A DNA stretch of 64,000 bases from a bacterium (GTDB lineage: Bacteria; Campylobacterota; Campylobacteria; Campylobacterales; Sulfurimonadaceae), in NCBI GenBank assembly GCA_018822665.1, contig JAHJJX010000027.1, forward strand, positions 1 through 64,000. The letters run 5' to 3'. This document shows positions 48,901 through 57,583 of the stretch, in pieces. A program made the translations under genes and the position numbers. How positions within the stretch are numbered: the first letter of the stretch is position 1; each line of letters opens with the position of its first letter. The notes under the pieces were generated by a model. It ran no database searches and was not told the DNA's origin. It saw only the letters and a list, made by a program, of their open reading frames with translations.

Positions 48901-50467
48901 AGTTATAGGAAAAAACCCATCCATTCTTCAATCCCAAAGGCATGATAAAACATTTTATCAAGCCATGTGGGAGAGCATCCAGCTTAAGGGGCAATGGAGC
49001 GGCGAAATATGGAATCGCCGCAAAAACGGAGAAATTTATCCTGAATGGCTCAACATCAGCAGCGTAAAAAATAAACTTGGAGAAATTGAGAGTTATATTG
49101 GAGTATTTTCAGACATCACTACACTCAAAGAATCTGAAAATAAACTGGATTTTATGGCACATCACGATTATCTTACAGAGCTTCCCAACCGTGTTTTACT
49201 TAAAGCAAGACTTGAACACACTCTTAATGTAAGCAAACGCAATCATTCATTGACTGCGGTCATGTTTATGGATCTTGATAATTTTAAAAATATCAATGAC
49301 AGCTTCGGGCATACGGTAGGAGATGATTTATTAGTCTGCGTCTCTAAAAGAATCTTGACTATCATCCGTGAGGATGACACTCTTGCCCGCATTGGCGGGG
49401 ATGAATTTGTGATTGTGATGAACAACTTTAAATCGATGGACGATGTCAACAGAATCGTTCAAAAAATAATCTATTTATTCACACAACCCTTCAAGATAAA
49501 CAATAAAGACTTTTGGACCACTGCAAGTATCGGTATCAGCATATCTCCCGATGACGGACAGACACCGGAAATTCTTATCAAAAATGCCGACACTGCCATG
49601 TACGAGGCTAAAGGTGATGGCAAAAATATATTTAAATATTACAATGACAAAATGAGTGCCCAATCGTTTGAGCGTGTATTATTTGAAAATGCATTAAAAA
49701 CTGCCGTTGCAAACAATGAGTTTGAAGTGTATTATCAGCCCCAGGAAAATCTTCAGACAGATGCCCTTGTTGGTTTTGAAGCGCTCGTTCGATGGAAACA
49801 TCCGACTCTTGGTATGATTGCACCGGATAAATTCATACCAATTGCGGAAGAAACAAAAATGATTTTACAAATCGGTGAGTTTGTTCTTGAAAAAGCATGT
49901 CACGACATAGCAAAATGGAATAAAGAGGGATTATGCAAGGGTCGGGTTGCCGTAAATGTTTCAGGTATTCAGATTGAGCATTCTGATTTTGCAGATATCT
50001 TGAAAAGCTGCCTGCATCGCCATAGAATTGATTCTTCTAAGTTAGAAATAGAAGTGACAGAGTCCATCGTTATGAAAACACCTGAGCTTTGGATTAATTT
50101 GCTGCAAGAAATTAAACGCATCGGTGTAGATATCAGCATAGATGATTTTGGAACAGGCTATTCATCTCTTAGCTATTTGCGCCGTTTACCCGTGGATACT
50201 CTAAAAATCGACATCAGTTTTGTGCAAGATTTACCACATGAAAAAGATGCATGCGCCATTGCAAATGCAATTATCGCAATGGCTAAAAGTCTTGGTTTAA
50301 CGACACTTGCCGAGGGTGTTGAAACACAGGAACAACGCGATTATCTAAAAAAAGTAGGTTGTAATCTTGCTCAAGGTTTTTTACTCTCAAGACCTATGCA
50401 CTCCGAGGACACCTACAATTGGCTTGTGCAGTACAAAAAAAAGGGAGCTATGCCTGATGTGGTATGA
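45902..50467 (+). CDS. Giant CBS-PAS-GAF-GGDEF-EAL sensor
   Basis: About 1521 residues, cytoplasmic. I prefer the TTG at 45902, which has GAAGGCGG just upstream and overlaps the PhnD-like stop. ATGs at 45866 and 45887 are in frame but have no ribosome site. Four CBS domains (~1-255) begin with ASDIMNTHIVCIEPEAPL. Then come PAS (~280-375), PAS (~395-500), a GAF-like domain with CxxC pairs (~520-685), and three more PAS domains (~695-1070). GGDEF (intact RIGGDEF, ~1080-1240) and EAL (intact FEALVRW and IDDFGTGYSS, ~1255-1505) follow. CBS domains bind adenine nucleotides, so energy state and a periplasmic solute may both feed c-di-GMP. The permease gene starts inside its 3' end. Confidence 0.88.
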   Translation: MNKIINASDIMNTHIVCIEPEAPLQRVALKMQNNSISSILICQDNLPMGIITQRDMLNFILHQEEGTCGETARDIMSSPLHSLNTNTDYKDVYAYMLEHTIRHLLIVDKNGTAAGVITESDFLQHLSPEQLLAIKEISNVMTTNAFTCSSEESVKFAFDIMKKNRIESLIIEKDSKPVGIISESDSLKLIQQGSDILHQPIKNFMSTPVISIHYRQTVINAQTIMAENQIRRIVVVDNEGKIKGMATRHDLIKNIPDYYVELLHDMLKHQKKVITKTQKKLDEKLIFENAVFSLPHAVIFVTDREGMIQFVNIKHNNLSTPLELQEGDDVTSLTHPLFSLFEESSWKEKVEKEKTLTQILKLPSTIGENNSYFETSISGIYANKELADGYIFIARDISSTQKMQDELRHIGEKLNDAYKAANIGNWELDAKTLEAFWSDEVCDIFGIERETLGSPRFLSNLVRPEDFAVIEKSLMSAIKKGTKHHMVYEIHRPSDNQTRWVECRANRELDENGNPKSLIGTIQDVSTREKSEKNIIHLNDLLKSIRNISQLMIKESKQETLLQKICDEIVHVSHFHGAWVLLHGNDTQEFYSAGFTDAQVSEVKNNLQKNIIPHCCLLEDNFLSIHENQSEDCRSCPLALNDESKIAITSPLLYNNIRFGHFGLAVPSQIIDNDEHRQLIKELANDISFSLFNIYKNSSYEKTQRRYRSLIENSNDCIYIHTLEGIIIDVNPALEKLHGISREHLIGQNIKNFYKPQQLEMANLHFAEIQKTGHISFEMELLKMDGTPFNAELVANLVELDGENVIQGSLRDVTKRYEAENKARESENSMVMALEGAGHGMWDWNYQTGKTFFSHQYKAMLGYKDDELSDDYDSWLHLLHPQDRQNTLNILSEFLKNKEQTLSVVFRMYCKNGSYKWILSKGNIVSYDNNSQPLRIIGTHTDITEQKKVENALQENERLLRQSATVFENTSEGVIISNAHNIIIDVNDAFYTITGRTKEEVIGKNPSILQSQRHDKTFYQAMWESIQLKGQWSGEIWNRRKNGEIYPEWLNISSVKNKLGEIESYIGVFSDITTLKESENKLDFMAHHDYLTELPNRVLLKARLEHTLNVSKRNHSLTAVMFMDLDNFKNINDSFGHTVGDDLLVCVSKRILTIIREDDTLARIGGDEFVIVMNNFKSMDDVNRIVQKIIYLFTQPFKINNKDFWTTASIGISISPDDGQTPEILIKNADTAMYEAKGDGKNIFKYYNDKMSAQSFERVLFENALKTAVANNEFEVYYQPQENLQTDALVGFEALVRWKHPTLGMIAPDKFIPIAEETKMILQIGEFVLEKACHDIAKWNKEGLCKGRVAVNVSGIQIEHSDFADILKSCLHRHRIDSSKLEIEVTESIVMKTPELWINLLQEIKRIGVDISIDDFGTGYSSLSYLRRLPVDTLKIDISFVQDLPHEKDACAIANAIIAMAKSLGLTTLAEGVETQEQRDYLKKVGCNLAQGFLLSRPMHSEDTYNWLVQYKKKGAMPDVV
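46782..46792 (+). repeat. Copy of TTCCACATGCC
   Basis: Full 11-mer in the giant sensor gene, read as L-P-H-A-V. Confidence 0.8.
48419..48427 (-). repeat. Copy of GGCATGTGG
   Basis: Exact 9-mer in the giant sensor gene, read as G-M-W, a common PAS-domain sequence, so protein constraint may explain it. Confidence 0.6.
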
Positions 50468-51401
50468 GTTATCTCAAAAATTTATCTATAACTTTGTTGG
50501 GCTCGAAGGAAAATTGGCAGATGCCGGTCATTTTTTCATCTATGACACGATAAAGATATGGTTTTTACTTATAACAATTATTTTTGCGGTTTCATTCTTG
50601 CGAACATGGGTAAATACCGAGTATGTTCGTGCGCACTTGCAAGGAAAGTCAACGCTGTACGGGCATGTGGCGGCAGCTGGTTTTGGAATTATAACCCCCT
50701 TTTGTTCATGCAGTGCCATCCCTCTTTTTTTAGGATTTATTCAAGCACGCATCCCCATAGGTGTCACTTTTAGCTACCTTATTTCCGCACCCATGAACAA
50801 CGAAATTGCCATTGCAATGCTTTTTGGACTCTTTGGATGGAAAGTCACATCTCTTTACATCGGTTTTGGTCTTACAGTAGCAGTGCTTGGCGGCTGGTTC
50901 ATAGGAAAACTTAAGCTCGAAAAAGAGATTTTAATGGATGTAAAACCTCTTGATACGGAACTTCAGGCTACGCTTGTACACTTAACGTTTCAAGAGAGAG
51001 TCAAAGAAGCATGGTCTTACAGCTTTGATATTTTTAAAAAAATTTATCTTTACGTTCTGCTCGGCGTGGGTATCGGAGCATGGATACACGGCTATATTCC
51101 AACAGATTTTATAGCCCGCTATACCGGAGAGGGAAATCCCTTTGCCGTCATTATCGCAGTGCTTATGGGAATACCAATGTATTCCAATGCTGCGGGAGTT
51201 ATGCCCTTAGTTGAAGTGCTTACGGCCAAGGGCATGCTTTTAGGGACTGCACTCAGTTTTATGATGGCGGTCACGGCGCTTAGTTTGCCCGAAGCCTTGA
51301 TACTTAAAAAAATTATTTCATTGAAGCTCATTGGTATCTTTTTTGCCATTGTAGGCAGTGGGATTATAACAATCGGGTATGTATTTAATTTTATATTATA
51401 G
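50457..51401 (+). CDS. YraQ/ArsP-type permease
   Basis: A 314-residue integral membrane protein with about eight helices. The ATG at 50457 is chosen for its AAGGGAG ribosome site; it overlaps the previous stop by 11 bp, and a longer frame to 50367 lacks support. The conserved segment FGIITPFCSCSAIPLFLGFI and a second IPMYSNAAGVMPL are hallmarks of the DUF318/YraQ family, which includes the organoarsenical exporter ArsP. The CSCS motif may bind a thiophilic substrate. The thioredoxin-like gene 8 bp downstream is its usual partner. Confidence 0.85.
   Translation: MWYELSQKFIYNFVGLEGKLADAGHFFIYDTIKIWFLLITIIFAVSFLRTWVNTEYVRAHLQGKSTLYGHVAAAGFGIITPFCSCSAIPLFLGFIQARIPIGVTFSYLISAPMNNEIAIAMLFGLFGWKVTSLYIGFGLTVAVLGGWFIGKLKLEKEILMDVKPLDTELQATLVHLTFQERVKEAWSYSFDIFKKIYLYVLLGVGIGAWIHGYIPTDFIARYTGEGNPFAVIIAVLMGIPMYSNAAGVMPLVEVLTAKGMLLGTALSFMMAVTALSLPEALILKKIISLKLIGIFFAIVGSGIITIGYVFNFIL
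50662..50670 (-). repeat. Copy of GGCATGTGG
   Basis: Exact 9-mer in the permease gene, read as G-H-V-A. Confidence 0.65.
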
Positions 51402-51409
51402 GAGAGAAA

Positions 51410-51643
51410 ATGAAAATAGAAATTTTAGGCACAGGCTGTGCAAAATGCACAAGCTTAGAAAATGCGGTCAAACAGGCTGTTGCAAAAAGCGGAAAATTTA
51501 TTCAAATTGAAAAAGTGGATGATATTATGAAGATTATGGAGTATCAGGTTGTGAGTACTCCCGGTCTAGTCATAGACTCCAAGGTCGTAAGTACGGGTAA
51601 AGTTCTTAGCGTGGATGAAGTTTTAGCTTTTATAAACGCTTAA
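51410..51643 (+). CDS. Small thioredoxin-like redox-active disulfide protein
   Basis: A 77-residue protein, MKIEILGTGCAKCTSLENAV, with the active CxxC (GCAKC) near the start and the cis-proline segment STPGLVIDSKVV, as in the TIGR00412 redox-active disulfide family. It is much shorter than true thioredoxin (about 105 residues). It often accompanies YraQ-type permeases, and the pair is thought to handle metalloid or thiol-reactive compounds. Here it is the last gene of the PhnD-sensor-permease operon and is followed by a hairpin. Confidence 0.85.
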   Translation: MKIEILGTGCAKCTSLENAVKQAVAKSGKFIQIEKVDDIMKIMEYQVVSTPGLVIDSKVVSTGKVLSVDEVLAFINA

Positions 51644-51656
51644 GAAGCTCTTTAGT

Positions 51657-51692
51657 CAAACTTGTAGATTCTCTATAGAATCCAAAAGTTTG
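51657..51692. terminator. Hairpin between convergent genes
   Basis: An inner 6-bp stem (51667-51672 with 51677-51682, loop CTAT) is nested in an outer 7-bp stem (51657-51663 with 51686-51692). It lies 14 bp after the thioredoxin-like gene and 11 bp from the end of efp on the other strand, so it may serve both transcripts. It is not built from the repeated 9-mer. Confidence 0.55.
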
Positions 51693-51702
51693 CAAGAGAG
51701 GT

Positions 51703-52269
51703 TTACTTCACTTTTTCCAAGTATTCGCAATCTACCGTATTGACTTTAATTGTATCGCCCTCAAGAACGTGGTAAGGCACTTGAACAACTGCTCCGGTTT
51801 CAAGAGTTGCAGGTTTTCTGCTTCCGCTTGAGGTGTCGCCTTTGAAGTTTGGCGGTGTATCCGTAATAACAAGTTCCATAGTCTCAGGAGCACTTACGGA
51901 GATAGCATCGCCCTTGTAAAAAATAATATCTACATTGATTCCGTCTTTAAACCATTTTGAAGCATCATCACATTGCTCATACGAAAGAGCCAGCTGCTCA
52001 TACGATTCATTGTCCATAAACTGGTACATTTCGCCATCATCATAAAGATACTGCATCGTTGTATAAGTAATTTCAGGAACTTCAAATTTATCTCCGGCAT
52101 GAACAGTTTTTTCAACGACTTTTCCATTTAAAAAACTTTTCATCTTCATACGAACGAATGCCGCACCTTTTCCCGGTTTAACATGTTGGAATTCTATTAC
52201 TTTGTATGGTACTTCACCTACAATTAGACGAATATTTTTCTTGATATCACTCATGCCTACAGTTGCCAT
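51703..52269 (-). CDS. efp: Elongation factor P
   Basis: A 188-residue translation factor that rescues ribosomes stalled on polyproline. The KOW-like N-terminus holds the loop VKPGKGAAFVR, whose lysine is the site modified in many bacteria. Two OB folds follow (FYKGDAISVSAPETMELVITDTPP and the late GDTIKVNT). The ATG at 52269 is chosen because AGG lies 8 bases upstream. A GTG two codons earlier is also open. No modification enzyme (EpmA, EarP) is in the window. Confidence 0.95.
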   Translation of the reverse strand: MATVGMSDIKKNIRLIVGEVPYKVIEFQHVKPGKGAAFVRMKMKSFLNGKVVEKTVHAGDKFEVPEITYTTMQYLYDDGEMYQFMDNESYEQLALSYEQCDDASKWFKDGINVDIIFYKGDAISVSAPETMELVITDTPPNFKGDTSSGSRKPATLETGAVVQVPYHVLEGDTIKVNTVDCEYLEKVK

Positions 52270-52328
52270 AAACACACCTTTTTTTTAAATATAATTTCGG
52301 GATTTTACACTAAGTGGACTTAGAATGT

Positions 52329-52334
52329 TATAAT
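52329..52334 (+). promoter_or_regulatory. Probable -10 box for tgt
   Basis: TATAAT lies 36 bp before the tgt ATG in the gap between efp and tgt. No clear -35 is seen, as is usual for sigma70 promoters of this phylum. Confidence 0.45.
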
Positions 52335-52364
52335 GCCGCACAATTTATAAACTCTAGGAAATGA

Positions 52365-53489
<1,125 letters not shown>

Positions 53490-53536
53490 TTAATCATCTT
53501 AAAAGAAAAAAATTTTTATTTTTTTTAGAGAAGAAT

Positions 53537-53554
53537 TATGCTAGCATATATAAT
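53537..53554 (+). promoter_or_regulatory. Promoter with overlapping 12-bp palindrome
   Basis: A perfect palindrome TATGCTAGCATA (53537-53548) abuts a -10-like TATAAT (53549-53554), 41 bp before the GTG start of the GGDEF-EAL gene. A regulator bound there would sit across the promoter. It may equally be chance in an AT-rich gap. Confidence 0.4.
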
Positions 53555-53594
53555 ATAAAATAATATTACAATAGAAAAACTAAAAGGAGATGGG

Positions 53595-55955
53595 GTGAAG
53601 TATCTAAAAAAAACTTTCATTTCAATTGGAATCTTTGCCCTCCTTTTTTTTATTATTAATGAGATTTCATCTTATCTTGTGGGCTATAGCAAAGCAAAAA
53701 TTCAAAGTTACAACAATGACAAACTTATATTTAATAATCTTATTTATTCACAGGAAGAAAATTTAAAGATTTTATCTAATATTTTAATCCTTGATGAAAA
53801 TGTAAAAGAAGCGTACAGAACCAATAATCCTGAAATAATTAAACAACACATAACCCCCTTATGGGAAAAAGTAAGAAACGATAAGCTTACCTACGAGATT
53901 CATTTTTTCAAACCGCCTGCAACCTCTTTTGTAAATTTTTCAAATTTTAAATCCATTCATACAGATGTTTCTGATGTTAGAACAGATATTGTGTGGATTA
54001 CAACATCTTTTCAACCAAGTTTCCACCCCTTTATGTGTAAAACATACGCGGGCTACAGAGCTACTCTTCCCATCATCGACGATGACGGAACTATGCTTGG
54101 AGGAGTTTCTCTTGGAAAAAAGATTGATTGGATTCCCGAAATTATAAAACAAAGTACAAAACACGATTCCTTTTTAGTGTACAACAAAGAATCCACCAAC
54201 TCTCTTATAGACAAATATTTCAAAGAATTTATTCAAGACAAAGAGATAATAGGCGAATATATTCTGGCAAATCAAACAAAAAAAATAGATTCAAATTTAC
54301 TCAAAAGCATAAATTTTTCACTCACAAGCCAAGATATTATCCTCGATAACAAAAAATATTTGCTTCATATCTATCCAATCATTGATTTTAATAAAAAAAC
54401 AATGGCCTATCTCTGTACGGTAGATGATTTAGATAGTTTCTTTAAAGATTATTATGAAAAGCTTTTATACAATTTAATACTTATATTTATCACGGCAATT
54501 ATAATTTTTTTATTGTCTAGAAAAAAGAGCATCGAGCTTCTTCAAGAGATTGATTACATAGCAAAGATAAGTGAAAATATTAAAAAAAGAGATTTTACGA
54601 CCTTGCACAAAATTATAAATCAAAAATCAAAAAAGCAAAGTGATACGAGTCTGTGCATACTCGAAGAAGATATTCTTGATATGGGCTTAGAAATAGAGAA
54701 AAAGTATAAAACGCTAGAACTTGAAAATCAACACAAAACAAAATTGCTTGTGAGTCAGTTATATACGGACAAGCTTACAAAACTACTCAACAGAAGCGCC
54801 TTATTTAGAGATTTGGATATATATGAAAACGCTTATTTAGCCATTTTTAATATTCAGTCATTTAAACGGATAAATGACGTGTTCGGCTTTGATACGGGCA
54901 ATCTTATCTTGCAGCAAGTTGCATATCATCTTAAAAAACTGCATATTGAAGAGGAGTTTTCCATTTATAGAGTTGGAAATGATGAATTTGTAATTATAAA
55001 TCACGACAATATAACCCAAGAAGATTTTGAATCACACGTTCAATTGATTATAAAAACAATCGAGAAAGAAAGCTTTTATTTTAATAACGAAGAATCCAAT
55101 ATCTCCATAAATCTCTATAGCGGCATCTCTTTTTGTAAAGATAAAAAGCTTACAACATCTAATATTGCTCTGAGCATAGCAAAACAAAGAAATAAAGACT
55201 ATATTATTTACAGTGAAGATAAAAATGTAAAAACAAAACAGCTCGATAATATACAAACGATAAAAAAGATAAAAAATGCTCTGCAAAATGATGATATCTT
55301 AGTTTACTTTCAACCAATAGTCAATAACGAAGGTCTTATTATCAAGTATGAAGCATTGGTAAGGATGAGAGACGGCGATACGATTTTAACCCCTTTTCAC
55401 TTCTTGGAAATATCTCAAAGAACAAAATATTATCATGATATCTCAAAACATGTTATTTTAAAAACTTTTGATACTTTTAAAAATAGAGATGAAATGTTTT
55501 CAATCAATCTCATTGCCCAAGATATGATGGATGATGATATAGTGGCACTTATTTACAAAGAATTGCAAAGGACCAAAGATGCCGGCAAGGTTGTATTTGA
55601 AATAGTGGAATCGGAAGATATTTATAATATCAAAGAGGTAAGCGACTTTATTTATAAGGTAAAAAGCATGGGAGGAAAAATAGCCATAGATGATTTTGGA
55701 ACCGGTTTTTCTAATTTTTCATATATTTTGCAAATACGTCCGGACTATATTAAAATAGACGGTTCCATTATTAAAAATATCGACAAAGACCCCTCTGCAA
55801 AAAAAATAACTCAAGCTATCGCTACCTTTGCAAAAGAATTAAATATTAAAACAGTTGCGGAATTTGTGCATTCAGAAGAGGTATACAAACTTTGCAAAGA
55901 ACTCGGCCTTGATGAATATCAAGGTTATTATTTTAGTGAACCGCTTATGCTTTGA
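53595..55955 (+). CDS. Membrane Cache-GGDEF-EAL protein with degenerate cyclase site
   Basis: A 786-residue protein with a GTG start after a strong AGGAG site. A helix at ~7-27, a periplasmic Cache-like sensor (~28-285, with CKTYAGYRATLPIIDDDGTMLGGVSLG) and a second helix (~292-312) precede the GGDEF (~385-540) and EAL (~545-785) domains. The cyclase signature is RVGNDEF, not GGDEF, so it is probably inactive. EAL is intact (YEALVRM, IDDFGTGFSNF, DYIKIDGS). It resembles the REC-GGDEF-EAL protein at 7.8 kb in its EAL half. It is likely a c-di-GMP phosphodiesterase under control of a periplasmic ligand. Confidence 0.86.
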   Translation: MKYLKKTFISIGIFALLFFIINEISSYLVGYSKAKIQSYNNDKLIFNNLIYSQEENLKILSNILILDENVKEAYRTNNPEIIKQHITPLWEKVRNDKLTYEIHFFKPPATSFVNFSNFKSIHTDVSDVRTDIVWITTSFQPSFHPFMCKTYAGYRATLPIIDDDGTMLGGVSLGKKIDWIPEIIKQSTKHDSFLVYNKESTNSLIDKYFKEFIQDKEIIGEYILANQTKKIDSNLLKSINFSLTSQDIILDNKKYLLHIYPIIDFNKKTMAYLCTVDDLDSFFKDYYEKLLYNLILIFITAIIIFLLSRKKSIELLQEIDYIAKISENIKKRDFTTLHKIINQKSKKQSDTSLCILEEDILDMGLEIEKKYKTLELENQHKTKLLVSQLYTDKLTKLLNRSALFRDLDIYENAYLAIFNIQSFKRINDVFGFDTGNLILQQVAYHLKKLHIEEEFSIYRVGNDEFVIINHDNITQEDFESHVQLIIKTIEKESFYFNNEESNISINLYSGISFCKDKKLTTSNIALSIAKQRNKDYIIYSEDKNVKTKQLDNIQTIKKIKNALQNDDILVYFQPIVNNEGLIIKYEALVRMRDGDTILTPFHFLEISQRTKYYHDISKHVILKTFDTFKNRDEMFSINLIAQDMMDDDIVALIYKELQRTKDAGKVVFEIVESEDIYNIKEVSDFIYKVKSMGGKIAIDDFGTGFSNFSYILQIRPDYIKIDGSIIKNIDKDPSAKKITQAIATFAKELNIKTVAEFVHSEEVYKLCKELGLDEYQGYYFSEPLML

Positions 55956-57168
55956 GCGAAAATATTTTTTTAGCATCAAAAGCCATAAGAACTTCTCCGC
56001 TTAATTCTTCTCCCTCATAAAGTGATTGCTTATTATTTACAATTCCTTTGGCATGTGGATTAAACAATAGCGCATTCACTTTTTGCCCTACCTCTATAAT
56101 TCCGGCTTCAAAACCTATACTTTTTGCAGGATTTTTTACGCTAAGTTTTACAAGCTCACTCATGCTGATTAGCCCCGATTTTACAAGCTTTGTATAGTAA
56201 AGAGGCAAGGCATCGCTTAACGCTTCACAGCCGTAATGGGCATCATAAAAAGCTACCTCTTTATTTACGGGAGAGCTCGGCTGATGAAGCGTTGTGAGCA
56301 TATCTATTTGATGATTTTTTAAGGCAAGCTGTAAAAGTTCAACATCTCCTGCGCATGCCAAAGGAGGATTCAGCTTTGCCGTAGTATTAAAGTTTTCACA
56401 TGCCGCATCTGAATGTACAAGGTGATGAAGAGAAACCTCACAGCGAACATCCACCCCCTCTTTTTTTGCTTTGTCTATAAGGTAGATAGAGCGTGGAGAA
56501 GCGATGGATTTAAAAAGGATTTTTATTTTAAAATGTCTTGCTATCTCAATCATACGAGAAACATGAAGCACTTCACTTAAATCAGGGATGCCTGCGAGTC
56601 CAAGTTTTGAGCTGACATCGCTCTCTAACATCACCCCGCTGTTTATTAAAGAGTTGTCCTCCGCTTTACAAAAAAGCGTTACCCCGTACATTTGCACATA
56701 TTGGGCTATTTTTATCGCCAAATTATTTTTTGCTATGGTGCTCATATAAGGTGCAACAGCTCCTTTTTTGAGCAGTATTGCAATATTGCTCAGCGTGGCA
56801 TCCTCTTTGAGAGTATTTAACATCAAATCAACTTTTGCACCGTTTAAATCTGACAAACCGCTTTGAGCAAATTCTAAAACAATTTCATTATCGACAGCCG
56901 GAGTAGAATCGGCATTTAATACCACATGCCCCACCCCGCCTTGAAGTGCTTCTTTTGAAATCACTTTAATATTTTTAGAGTTTAAAATCCCGTCTTGAAG
57001 CCTTATGTTGGTATCTACTAAAAGTGGCATAAAGTATGCGCCGTGCGCTTCTATGATTTGTGTATCTTTTAAGTTTGAACCTATCTCTGTTATAACCCCG
57101 TCTTCAATACGGACATCACCACTCTTTTCACCATGAGCATCGCAAACAATTACATTTGATACTACCAT
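55945..57168 (-). CDS. pyrC: Dihydroorotase-like protein lacking catalytic metal ligands
   Basis: A 407-residue amidohydrolase-fold protein related to class I dihydroorotase. The usual HxH of the DPHVHLREPG segment is replaced by LVDTNIRLQDG (~53), and the late aspartate of the DHAPH segment by LTTLHQPSS (~290). A histidine pair remains in EVSLHHLVHSD. Such proteins (PyrC') are known in other bacteria as non-catalytic partners that stabilise aspartate transcarbamoylase PyrB, while a second true dihydroorotase does the chemistry. pyrB is not in the window, so the partnership is inferred. Its 3' end overlaps the convergent GGDEF-EAL gene by 11 bp. Confidence 0.8.
   Translation of the reverse strand: MVVSNVIVCDAHGEKSGDVRIEDGVITEIGSNLKDTQIIEAHGAYFMPLLVDTNIRLQDGILNSKNIKVISKEALQGGVGHVVLNADSTPAVDNEIVLEFAQSGLSDLNGAKVDLMLNTLKEDATLSNIAILLKKGAVAPYMSTIAKNNLAIKIAQYVQMYGVTLFCKAEDNSLINSGVMLESDVSSKLGLAGIPDLSEVLHVSRMIEIARHFKIKILFKSIASPRSIYLIDKAKKEGVDVRCEVSLHHLVHSDAACENFNTTAKLNPPLACAGDVELLQLALKNHQIDMLTTLHQPSSPVNKEVAFYDAHYGCEALSDALPLYYTKLVKSGLISMSELVKLSVKNPAKSIGFEAGIIEVGQKVNALLFNPHAKGIVNNKQSLYEGEELSGEVLMAFDAKKIFSLKA
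56050..56059 (-). repeat. Copy of TCCACATGCC
   Basis: Ten of eleven bases in the pyrC-like gene, read as N-P-H-A-K. Confidence 0.7.
56394..56404 (+). repeat. Near copy TTTCACATGCC
   Basis: One mismatch to the 11-mer, in the pyrC-like gene. Not counted among the 25 exact 9-mers. Confidence 0.5.
56922..56930 (+). repeat. Copy of CCACATGCC
   Basis: Exact 9-mer in the pyrC-like gene, read as G-H-V-V. Confidence 0.65.
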
Positions 57169-57184
57169 TTCAGACCACCTTAGA

Positions 57185-57204
57185 TATAATGCTGTTATTA
57201 TAAT
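57185..57204 (+). promoter_or_regulatory. Tandem TATAAT boxes upstream of the cytochrome-lpxB operon
   Basis: Two TATAAT hexamers (57185-57190 and 57199-57204) lie in the 52-bp gap between the divergent pyrC-like and cytochrome genes. One or both are probably -10 elements for the rightward operon. Confidence 0.45.
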
Positions 57205-57220
57205 TTATCAAGGCTTAGAG

Positions 57221-57583
57221 TTGCGTTTTTTAATCATTTTTTTATTTTTATTCCCTTTCTTACATGCGGAAAATTCTTATGATTCGGGGAAGCGTCTTTA
57301 CATGCAAAAGGGCTGTTACAGCTGTCACGGAAATAATGCAGAGGGGATGCATACCTATCCAAGACTTGCAAACCGTGCGAGAGGTTTTCTAACGTATAAG
57401 CTTGAGCGCTTTCGAAATAAAATTTCAGACAATCAGCAACAAGAGATGATGATACCCTTTGCAGTCGGTTTAAGTGATAATGATATAAAAGATATAACAC
57501 ACTATTTGTATGAGTTTGTGGAAGAAAAGCATGGTGAAAAATATGATGACAGTTATAAAACGCATGGAGATGGCGGTTCATGA
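57221..57583 (+). CDS. Periplasmic monoheme cytochrome c
   Basis: A 120-residue class I c-type cytochrome. A signal peptide (MRFLIIFLFLFPFLHA) is followed by the heme site CYSCH (~32-36), a GMHTYPRLANRA segment and methionines near QQEMMIPFA that could be the axial ligand. The start is TTG with AAGG upstream. Heme attachment would need CcsBA (13.5 kb). The gene ends in a 4-bp overlap with lpxB, so the two are coupled although unrelated in function. Its redox partner is unknown. Confidence 0.85.
   Translation: MRFLIIFLFLFPFLHAENSYDSGKRLYMQKGCYSCHGNNAEGMHTYPRLANRARGFLTYKLERFRNKISDNQQQEMMIPFAVGLSDNDIKDITHYLYEFVEEKHGEKYDDSYKTHGDGGS

Noticed and set aside
53504-53526. A/T run after tgt as a terminator
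   Set aside because: It can pair only as A-T and has no GC stem, so it was not called.
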